From the NCBI RefSeq assembly GCF_020731285.1, contig NZ_JAJFOW010000004.1, forward strand, positions 248,001-312,000: a stretch of DNA of 64,000 bases. The letters run 5' to 3'. Positions 57,711 to 64,000 of the stretch are shown here, piece by piece. The stretch comes from Cohnella baijiui. GTDB taxonomy: Bacteria > Bacillota > Bacilli > Paenibacillales > Paenibacillaceae. The number at the start of each line of letters is the position of its first letter. Position 1 is the stretch's first letter. A program made the translations under genes and the position numbers. The notes under the pieces are model-generated. The model saw only the letters and a list, made by a program, of their open reading frames with translations, did no database searches and had not been told where the DNA came from.

Positions 57711-58705
57711 GTCACAACATCAAGGAGATCGCCCGGCTTGCCGGCGTCTCCAAATCGACCGCTTCCCGCGTCATCTCGGGCAAAGGCTACGCCAGCCCCG
57801 AGGTTCGGGCGCGCGTGCAGACCGTCGTCGAGCAGCTCCAATACAAGCCGAACGCCGTCGCCCGGGCGATGGTGGCCAAGCGCACCCACGACATCGGCGT
57901 CATCGTCTTCCGCGACCGGCCGCCGATCGTGTCCCACCCGCTCTACGGCAAGCTCATCGACGCGATTCTGGCTGCCGCCGAGGCGCGGGGCTACTCCGTC
58001 TTCCTCAAGACCGACCAGGAGATGTCGCTGCGGTCGACGGACTTCCTGCTCGAGCGCCGCGTCGACGGGTTGATCCTGATCAGCCGACTGCGCAAAAACG
58101 TCATCGACTACATCAAGCGCTTCAACGTCCCTTATCTCATGGTGAACGGATCGACGGACGATCCGGACGTCCTCCATCTCGTCAGCCGCGACGAGGAAGG
58201 CGGCGACCGCGCGGCCTCTCATCTCCACGAGCGGGGGCACCGGCGGTACTTCGTCATCGCGGGACCGCAGGAGCACCGGAGCCATGCGCTCCGCCTCACG
58301 GGGTTCCGCGGGGGACTGGAGCGGCTCGGCGCGGACGCTGTGGACGTCGTGTATTCCCCCGAGTCGAACTTCGAATCCGGGGCCCGGCTTCTGGAGGCGA
58401 ACTGGCAAGCATTCGAAGCGGGCGGCTACACCGCGCTCTTCACGACGAACGACATGCTCGCGCTCGGCGCGCTGAAGGTACTCCAGGCGAAAGCGGTGGC
58501 CGTGCCGGGGCGCGTCGCCGTGATGGGCTTCGACGACATCGTCCACGCGGGCATGCACACGCCCGCTCTGACAACGGTCCGGGTGGACACCGACGGCATA
58601 GGACGGGGCGCCGTGGAGATGCTGGACCGTCTCATCCGCCAAGAGGAGGATCTGCCCAAGCTGACCGAATACGCAAGCGAATTGATCGTCCGAGATTCCA
58701 CCTGA
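57707..58705 (+). CDS. LacI-family transcriptional regulator
   Basis: 332 aa. HTH NIKEIARLAGVSKSTASRVISGKGYASPEVRARV and hinge QLQYKPNAVARAMVAKRT, then the periplasmic-binding-like ligand domain. Embedded in the operon it presumably regulates. Starts at ATG 57707 overlapping the GDPD stop. Confidence 0.94.
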   Translation: MSHNIKEIARLAGVSKSTASRVISGKGYASPEVRARVQTVVEQLQYKPNAVARAMVAKRTHDIGVIVFRDRPPIVSHPLYGKLIDAILAAAEARGYSVFLKTDQEMSLRSTDFLLERRVDGLILISRLRKNVIDYIKRFNVPYLMVNGSTDDPDVLHLVSRDEEGGDRAASHLHERGHRRYFVIAGPQEHRSHALRLTGFRGGLERLGADAVDVVYSPESNFESGARLLEANWQAFEAGGYTALFTTNDMLALGALKVLQAKAVAVPGRVAVMGFDDIVHAGMHTPALTTVRVDTDGIGRGAVEMLDRLIRQEEDLPKLTEYASELIVRDST

Positions 58706-58726
58706 CTCGAGAGGAGATGCCGGATC

Positions 58727-59551
58727 GTGCGTTGGTACTTCGGCGCCGTCGGACCGCGACGGATCATCGAATTTTTGCTGCTGACCGTGTTTGCCGTCTT
58801 TTTTGCCGGCCCGCTGCTGAATCTGCTTGTGCTGGCCTTCAGCGGGCAATGGACTTACCCGCATCTGCTGCCGGACCAATGGTCGTTCAAATGGTGGAAC
58901 TTCGTCCTGCGCAAGGACGACGTCGCCCACTCGATCGGGCTGTCGTTTCTGATCGCCACGATCGTCACCGCGCTGTCCATCGTTCTCTGCATCCCCGCGG
59001 CGTACGCGTTCGCCCGGCTCCGATTCCCGCTCAAGCGGTTTTTCCTGTTCTCGTTTTTGCTGACGCACGCCTTTCCGAAGATGGGGCTGTACGTGTCGAT
59101 CGCCGTGCTCTTCTACCAGCTGAATCTGATGAACACGTTGCTCGGCGTCGTCCTCATCCATATGATCAACGTCCTCATGTTCATGACGTGGATTCCAACC
59201 GCCGCGTTCCGCAACGTGCACGCCGCCCAGGAGGAGTCCGCGAGAGACGTGGGCGCGACGCCCTTCCGCGTCTTCCGCAGCATCACGCTTCCGATGGCGA
59301 TGCCGGGCATACTGGTCGCCTCCGTCTTCACCTTCCTGAACTCTCTGGACGAGGCTCAGGGGACATTCCTCGTCGGCATCCCGGACTACAAAACGATGCC
59401 GATCGTCATGTACTCGATCATCTCCGACTTTCCGAGCAGCGCCGGCGCCGTCTTCTCCATCATCCTCACGGCTCCGACGATCCTGCTGCTCGTCGCGGCC
59501 CAGCGTCTCGTCAGCGCGGACGTCATGGCCAGCGGATTCCAGGTGAAATAA
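58727..59551 (+). CDS. ABC transporter permease (MalG/PotC-like)
   Basis: 274 aa, six membrane segments; the EAA loop reads EESARDVGATPFRVFRSITLPMAMPGIL. GTG 58727 with GAGGAG upstream. One of two permeases of the importer in this operon; partner at 61835. Confidence 0.92.
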   Translation: MRWYFGAVGPRRIIEFLLLTVFAVFFAGPLLNLLVLAFSGQWTYPHLLPDQWSFKWWNFVLRKDDVAHSIGLSFLIATIVTALSIVLCIPAAYAFARLRFPLKRFFLFSFLLTHAFPKMGLYVSIAVLFYQLNLMNTLLGVVLIHMINVLMFMTWIPTAAFRNVHAAQEESARDVGATPFRVFRSITLPMAMPGILVASVFTFLNSLDEAQGTFLVGIPDYKTMPIVMYSIISDFPSSAGAVFSIILTAPTILLLVAAQRLVSADVMASGFQVK

Positions 59552-59575
59552 TCGATCGCGAAGGAGGCGCTTCCC

Positions 59576-60613
59576 ATGAGCGCGCAGCTAGCTGTCCGCA
59601 ACATGACCAAGCGATACAAGACGGGCGAAGGGGTTGCCGGCATCAACCTCGAGGTCGCCAAAGGAGAGCTCGTCACGCTACTCGGCCCGTCGGGATGCGG
59701 CAAAACGACGGTGCTCCGCAGCATCGGCGGCTTCCTCGAGCCGGACTCGGGAGACATCCTGATCGAAGGCCGGGACGTGACGAAGCTCCCGCCCGAGCGG
59801 CGGCCGACGTCGATGGTGTTTCAAAGCTACAATTTGTGGCCGCACATGTCCGTCTACGACAATCTGGCGTTCGGCCTCAAAATCCGCAAGATGCCGAAGG
59901 CCGAAATCCGCGAAGCGATCACGGCCGCGCTCCGGCTCGTGCGCCTGCCCGGCGCGGAGAAGAAATACCCAAGCCAGCTGTCCGGCGGACAGCAGCAGCG
60001 CGTCGCGCTGGCGCGGTCGCTCCTGCTGAAGCCCGCCGTGCTGCTGCTCGACGAGCCGTTCTCGGCGCTCGACGCCAAGCTGCGGCACGAGATGCGCGAG
60101 GAACTCCGCGAAATTCAGGCGCAGACGGGGCTGACGATGGTGTTCGTGACGCACGACCAGGAGGAGGCGCTGTCTCTGTCCGACCGCATCGTCGTCATGA
60201 ATCACGGCCATATCGAGCAGATCGCCGCGCCGGCCGAGATTTACGATCGGCCCGAATCGCTGTATGTCGCGCAGTTTATCGGCAAGATGAACTTTTTGGA
60301 GGGGGTGGTGGAGGAGGATCGCGTATGGGTCGGCCGGCTGGATTGGCCGAACGGGAAGCGCCTCTCGGGCAGCGTGAAGGTCGCCGTCCGCCCGGAGGAT
60401 GTCGGCATCAAGCCGTCGTCCGGCGGCGGAGAAGGGCTCGCCGGTACCATCAAGCAAATCATGGTGCTGGGTCATTATGCGGATGTGTCGGTCGATCTGG
60501 GGGAGCATGGGGTGATCCGGACGTTTCAGCCGAAGGAAGCGATCCAAGCGCTGCAATCGGGTCAACGCGTCGACGTCTCTTTTGCCCACGTTTTAGTCTA
60601 TCCTGCCCACTAA
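59576..60613 (+). CDS. ABC transporter ATP-binding protein (MalK/PotA/UgpC type)
   Basis: 345 aa. Walker A GPSGCGKTT, Q-loop VFQSYNLWPHMSV, signature LSGGQQQR, Walker B LLLDEPFSALD, switch His VTHDQEEA, and a C-terminal TOBE/OB regulatory region (VKVAVRPEDVGIKPSS). Powers the importer; such ATPases are often shared among sugar, polyamine or glycerol-phosphate systems. ATG 59576 with AAGGAGG. Confidence 0.94.
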   Translation: MSAQLAVRNMTKRYKTGEGVAGINLEVAKGELVTLLGPSGCGKTTVLRSIGGFLEPDSGDILIEGRDVTKLPPERRPTSMVFQSYNLWPHMSVYDNLAFGLKIRKMPKAEIREAITAALRLVRLPGAEKKYPSQLSGGQQQRVALARSLLLKPAVLLLDEPFSALDAKLRHEMREELREIQAQTGLTMVFVTHDQEEALSLSDRIVVMNHGHIEQIAAPAEIYDRPESLYVAQFIGKMNFLEGVVEEDRVWVGRLDWPNGKRLSGSVKVAVRPEDVGIKPSSGGGEGLAGTIKQIMVLGHYADVSVDLGEHGVIRTFQPKEAIQALQSGQRVDVSFAHVLVYPAH

Positions 60614-60638
60614 ACGAATGAAGGAGAGGATTGGGAAC

Positions 60639-61838
60639 ATGGTACGTTTGCACAAGAGCTTAAAAGTCATGTCCGCGCTGGCGCTGTCCGCCGCCGTGCT
60701 GGCCGCATGCGGAGCCAAGGACGACGGCAAGGGGAATACGGCCGGGGGGACGGCGTCCCCATCCGATGCGTCCGCATCGCCTTCCGGGAAAGCATCTGCC
60801 GGAGGAACGACGGAGTTCCAGTTTTACTTCACCGGCTCGCAAAACGTGAAGGACCTATGGGATACGCTCATCCCCATGTTCGAAAAGGAGCATCCGAACG
60901 TCAAAGTCAAAGAGGTGTACGTGCCGCCGGGTACGGGCGCGCAGCCGACCTACGACCGGATCGTCGCGGCCAAGCAGGCGGGCAAAGGTTCGGGCGGCAT
61001 CGACCTCTACGAGGATGGCATCACCTACGTCACCCAAGGCAGCAAAGACGATGTCTGGGACAAGCTTGAAGGGAGCGCGATTCCGAATCTCGCCAACGTC
61101 AACGCCGCCACGATGAACGACGTCTCCAATATGGCGATTCCTTACCGCTCCTCCGCCGTCGTGCTCGCCTACGACAGTTCGCGGGTGAGCGAGCCGCCCA
61201 AAACGATGGATGAGCTCCTCGACTGGATCCACAGCCACCCGGAGAAATTCGCCTACAACGACCCGTCGACCGGAGGCTCCGGCAGCTCGTTCGTGACGAC
61301 GGTCCTTTACAAGGATCTGCCCGAGGAGGCGATCCACGACAGCGACCCGGCCATCATGAAGCAGTGGGACGCCGGCTTCTCGGTCCTGAAGGATCTGGGC
61401 AAGTACGTCTACGGCAAAGGGATCTATCCGAAGAAAAACCAGGGTACGCTCGATCTGCTCGCCAACGGCGAAGTCGATTTGATCCCCGCCTGGTCCGATA
61501 TGGTGCTCCAGCAGCTGAACGAAGGCCTGCTGCCTAAGACGGTGAAGCTGCAGCAGATCACGCCGGGCTTCAACGGCGGCCCCACCTATCTGATGGTGAA
61601 CAAGCAATCCGACAAGAAAGAGGCCGTGTACGAATTCCTTGACTTCGTCCTCTCTCCCGAAGCGCAATCGGTCATCGTCGACAAGATGAACGGCTTCCCG
61701 GGCATCGAGCTGTCGCACATGCCTCAGCAGATGCAGGATAAGTTCAAGGGCGTCGCCGAAGGCTTCCGTACCTTCAACATCGGAGATCTCGGAACGGAGA
61801 TCAACAAGCGCTGGCAAAGCGACGTAGCGGCCCAATGA
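60639..61838 (+). CDS. extracellular solute-binding lipoprotein (ABC importer)
   Basis: 399 aa. Lipobox LAAC after a short signal peptide (LKVMSALALSAAVLAAC), a Gly/Ser/Ala-rich linker, then a type-2 periplasmic-binding fold resembling polyamine/iron/2-aminoethylphosphonate-type proteins (MFEKEHPNVKVKEVYVPPGTG; DLIPAWSDMVLQQLNEG). AAGGAGAGG favours ATG 60639 over 60618. It precedes the second permease with ATGA overlap. Confidence 0.92.
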   Translation: MVRLHKSLKVMSALALSAAVLAACGAKDDGKGNTAGGTASPSDASASPSGKASAGGTTEFQFYFTGSQNVKDLWDTLIPMFEKEHPNVKVKEVYVPPGTGAQPTYDRIVAAKQAGKGSGGIDLYEDGITYVTQGSKDDVWDKLEGSAIPNLANVNAATMNDVSNMAIPYRSSAVVLAYDSSRVSEPPKTMDELLDWIHSHPEKFAYNDPSTGGSGSSFVTTVLYKDLPEEAIHDSDPAIMKQWDAGFSVLKDLGKYVYGKGIYPKKNQGTLDLLANGEVDLIPAWSDMVLQQLNEGLLPKTVKLQQITPGFNGGPTYLMVNKQSDKKEAVYEFLDFVLSPEAQSVIVDKMNGFPGIELSHMPQQMQDKFKGVAEGFRTFNIGDLGTEINKRWQSDVAAQ

Positions 61839-62677
61839 AGAAGAAGGAGCTGAAACAAGCGGCGCTCGGGCTGCTCATGGTCAGCCCCTCGTTCGTCCTG
61901 CTGCTCGTGATCGTCGTCATTCCGATCGTCCGGTCGATGCTGTCCAGCGTGACGAACGAGGCGGGCGGCTACGACCTGAGCCGGTACGCCTTCCTTTTCA
62001 CCGACCCGGGCATGCGCGCCAACATCCTGTTCACGCTGCGCGTCACTCTCGTCTCTTGCGCGCTGGTGCTGATCGTCAGCTATTCGCTCGCGCTCTACAT
62101 GCGATTCAGCTCCGGGCGGCTGTCGGAATGGATCCGCAAAACGTATATGATCCCGCTTTTCATCCCGGGCGTCATCGCGACGTACGGTTTGATGAACCTG
62201 CTCGGCAACCACGGCTGGCTCGCCCGGCTGCTGCTGCCGCTTGGGATCGACCTGCCGCGGATCGTCTTCGACCAGAAGGGCATCATCATCGCCAACCTCT
62301 GGTTCAACATCCCGTTCGCGACGATGCTGCTCAGCTCCGCGCTTGCGGGCATCCCGGCTTCGATCATCGAGAGCGCGAAGGACGTCGGCGCCGGCCGGCT
62401 GCGCGTCTTCCTGCGGTTCATCTTTCCGCTGTCCTACAAGACGTTCCTCGTGGCGCTGACGTTCGTGTTCATGGGCGTGATCGGCTCCTTCACGGCGCCG
62501 TTCCTGCTCGGTCCGAACGCGCCGCAGATGCTGGGCGTATCGATGGAGCAGGTGTTCGGCGTGTTCCGGGAGCACGAGCAGGCGGCGGCCATGGCCGTCT
62601 TTACCTTCCTGCTCTGCTCCGTCCTCGGCTTCTTCTACATTCGCAACATGGCGAAGGAGGAGTCGGGCCGGCTCTAA
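61835..62677 (+). CDS. ABC transporter permease (MalF/PotB-like)
   Basis: 280 aa, six membrane segments; EAA loop SAKDVGAGRLRVFLRFIFPLSYKTFL. Overlaps the binding-protein stop by 4 bp. Last gene of the operon; no clear terminator follows. Confidence 0.92.
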   Translation: MKKKELKQAALGLLMVSPSFVLLLVIVVIPIVRSMLSSVTNEAGGYDLSRYAFLFTDPGMRANILFTLRVTLVSCALVLIVSYSLALYMRFSSGRLSEWIRKTYMIPLFIPGVIATYGLMNLLGNHGWLARLLLPLGIDLPRIVFDQKGIIIANLWFNIPFATMLLSSALAGIPASIIESAKDVGAGRLRVFLRFIFPLSYKTFLVALTFVFMGVIGSFTAPFLLGPNAPQMLGVSMEQVFGVFREHEQAAAMAVFTFLLCSVLGFFYIRNMAKEESGRL

Positions 62678-62749
62678 GACGCGGTTTGGAGGCCGCCGAC
62701 CGGACGATTGCGCGCCGCCGGAGACGACAGCTCGCAAGCTTGCCGCGCG

Positions 62750-62995
62750 CTACGAAGTCGCGGCATCGGACGGCCGCCGCGCGGCGGCCTGCATCCGGGC
62801 GTTGAACTCGGTTTGGCGCGCGTACGTCCGGCCGCTGTGGAAGCCGACTTCATACGCCCAGTTGACGAGGCACTCCATCTGGATCAGCTGGCGGTCGGTC
62901 ATGCCGAAGCGGTGTCGCAAATCCAAGGCATACTGCCGCTTCACTTCCTCGAACGACCGCTCGTTCTCGCGTCGTTGCTGTTCCGCGTCGAGCAT
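62750..62995 (-). CDS. 81-aa uncharacterised protein
   Basis: Helical, charged: MLDAEQQRRENERSFEEVKRQYALDLRHRFGMTDRQLIQMECLVNWAYEVGFHSGR. ATG 62995 sits 6 bases after AGGAGGGG, with ATG 63001 as alternative. No membrane segment, no recognised domain. Convergent with the ABC operon. Confidence 0.68.
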   Translation of the reverse strand: MLDAEQQRRENERSFEEVKRQYALDLRHRFGMTDRQLIQMECLVNWAYEVGFHSGRTYARQTEFNARMQAAARRPSDAATS

Positions 62996-63080
62996 GTGCA
63001 TCCCCTCCTAGTCTATGTATCTCTCATTATGATCCGAACGGGCGGCTTCTAGACTCGGCGGATGCGATAGCAACGGCAAC

Positions 63081-63111
63081 AAGCGCCATGGGCTTTAAGC
63101 CCATGGCGCTT
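63081..63111. terminator. 15-bp perfect inverted repeat
   Basis: AAGCGCCATGGGCTT-T-AAGCCCATGGCGCTT. It follows the 53-aa peptide gene on the minus strand (TTGTTGC after it), so it is probably that gene's terminator. Confidence 0.6.
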
Positions 63112-63163
63112 GCGTCGTTACGTTCCCGTTCCCGCGGCTTGCGGCTTCGCGGTGTCGGACGGA

Positions 63164-63325
63164 TTACAGCCTCGGCAGCACGTATCTGGCCAGGAAGTAG
63201 AGGACGCCTAAGAAAATGATGACGTAGGCCGCATACTTAATGAACGTGGACGCGACAAGGCTCGAGTCGTGCCGCTTTTCGACATGATGCTCCTCGTACT
63301 CCACGTTGCGCTGTTGCACCGGCAT
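63164..63325 (-). CDS. 53-aa single-pass membrane peptide
   Basis: Begins MPVQQRNVEYEEHHVEKRHD, then a short linker and a C-terminal hydrophobic helix (AAYVIIFLGVLYFLARYVLP). GGAGGG lies 8 bases before ATG 63325. N-terminal half is charged and His-rich. Codon use matches the neighbours. Function unknown; below common ORF length cut-offs. Confidence 0.7.
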   Translation of the reverse strand: MPVQQRNVEYEEHHVEKRHDSSLVASTFIKYAAYVIIFLGVLYFLARYVLPRL

Positions 63326-63486
63326 CGGGAATCACCCTCCTCTCCGTCCGTGCTGTAGCGTTGGTTGTCGTTAAGCATTGTTACCCGGGACTTGGGCGGG
63401 TCAATCACGCGGGAGGAAGGGCGAACGGCATGGTGAGGCGGGCCAGGGTGCGGAATGGGCGGAGAAGGACGTGGAGCCGGGGGCGC

Positions 63487-63567
63487 GGAGGAATGAAAGG
63501 CCAGAGCGGCAGGGAGGCCCGGGGAAACGGAGGAATGAAGGGCCAGAGTGGAAGGGAGGTTCGGGGG
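63487..63567. repeat. two-copy 42-bp direct repeat
   Basis: GGAGGAATGAARGGCCAGAG units begin at 63487 and 63529 and continue in similar sequence. No gene seen in the surrounding 63326-63586 gap. Confidence 0.7.
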
Positions 63568-63586
63568 ATGATCGGCTAGTTGGTGC

Positions 63587-64000
63587 GATGTAGGTAGTTT
63601 ACATACGCACATTCGGCGAAATGGCGTGCGAGGAACGGATGTAGGTAGTGTACATACGCACATTCGGCGAAAGGGCGTGCGAAGGCTGGATGTAGGTAGT
63701 TTACATACGCACATTTGGCGAAATGGCGTGCGAGGGAGCGATGTAGGTAGTTTACATACGCACATTCGGCGAAAAGACGCGCGAGGACCGGATGTAGGTA
63801 GTTTACATACGCACATTCGGCGAAATGGCGTGCGAGGAACGGATGTAGGTTGTGTACATACGCACATTCGGCGAAATGACGTGCGAGGAACGGATGTAGG
63901 TTGTGTACATACGCACAATCGGCGAAAAGACGTACAAGGACCGGATGTAGGTAGTGTACATACGCACATTTGGCGAAAAGGCGTGCGAAGGCTGGATGTA
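63587..64000. repeat. 51-bp tandem array running off the right edge
   Basis: Units begin with GATGTAGG at 63587, 63638, 63689, 63740, 63791, 63842, 63893, 63944 and 63995, exactly 51 bp apart. Each carries GTAGGTAGTTTACATACGCA and TTCGGCGAA, with an imperfect dyad GTAgGTAgttTACaTAC. The period is 17 codons, so several frames stay open, but no start or ribosome site supports coding. Confidence 0.95.

Noticed and set aside
63208..63969. 253-codon minus-strand frame with MCVCTLPTS repeats
   Set aside because: Open only because the 51-bp unit is 17 codons; no start context, and it overlaps the better supported 53-aa gene.
63587..64000. CRISPR array
   Set aside because: No unique spacers; the whole 51-bp unit is repeated.

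Overview
The window is GC-rich and reads as the chromosome of a low-branching Firmicute of the Paenibacillaceae (Paenibacillus/Cohnella type). Support for this: an SLH-domain S-layer protein, an LPKTG protein with a class D-type sortase, a copper-amine-oxidase-type stalk protein, a YjcZ-type sporulation peptide, a CD3324-type regulator, a purine riboswitch before xpt-pbuX, a c-di-GMP-I riboswitch, strong AGGAGG ribosome sites with many TTG/GTG starts, and sigma-A promoters with TG-extended -10 boxes. No tRNA, rRNA, prophage, transposase or CRISPR array was seen. Genus assignment is inference.

Layout. 1-3.6 kb: end of an unknown CDS, a Rieske oxygenase, a divergent MarR regulator/flavodoxin-fold oxidoreductase pair with a 16-bp palindromic operator, and a Bax-inhibitor-1 membrane protein. 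3.7-9.4 kb: cell-surface module (LPKTG adhesin, sortase, c-di-GMP riboswitch and secreted transglutaminase-like protein). 9.4-12.7 kb: the most unusual locus, a DDxxD isoprenoid-synthase-like enzyme, an 80-aa NHLP-leader-type peptide ending in Trp, and a convergent multi-TM sensor histidine kinase; the layout resembles ComQ-ComX-ComP. 12.9-17.8 kb: TetR, DUF1801, AHSA1/SRPBCC, a MurG paralogue, a cupin with a damaged start, and a stalk-domain protein. 17.8-22.4 kb: a tiny peptide transcription unit, an RNA element that recurs at 51.1 kb, a 40-aa peptide overlapping a CD3324-type regulator, then an ABC exporter/DUF1854 pair and a spermidine-synthase-like gene. 22.4-32 kb: S-layer protein, AraC regulator, xpt-pbuX with guanine riboswitch, a quinone oxidoreductase broken by an in-frame stop, an MFS exporter and a LysR regulator.

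32-33.2 kb is non-coding and holds a ten-unit 51/52-bp hairpin-bearing tandem array and a 12-C tract. 33.2-43 kb is transporters and regulators (DHA2 MFS/TetR, RlmN-type methylase, MFS/MarR sharing an operator, APC permease) with small membrane proteins and a truncated SGNH hydrolase. 42.3-46 kb: response regulator, histidine kinase and a membrane-anchored alpha/beta hydrolase in one operon of visibly lower GC. 46-55 kb: DUF92 protein, a decayed AT-richer segment, GreA, several TetR-controlled pairs, small probable spore-surface proteins, and a UMP-kinase paralogue behind the second copy of the RNA element. 55.4-62.7 kb: a tightly overlapping operon (CehA/McbA-like companion domain, PHP phosphoesterase, GDPD, LacI regulator, ABC importer) that looks like uptake and hydrolysis of a phosphodiester. 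The window ends in a 51-bp tandem array that runs off the edge.

Several genes and RNAs are shorter than usual ORF cut-offs and were found by reading start sites: YjcZ (34 aa), a 53-aa membrane peptide at 63.2 kb, a 56-aa possibly leaderless membrane peptide at 39.5 kb, and peptides of 10, 23 and 40 aa.
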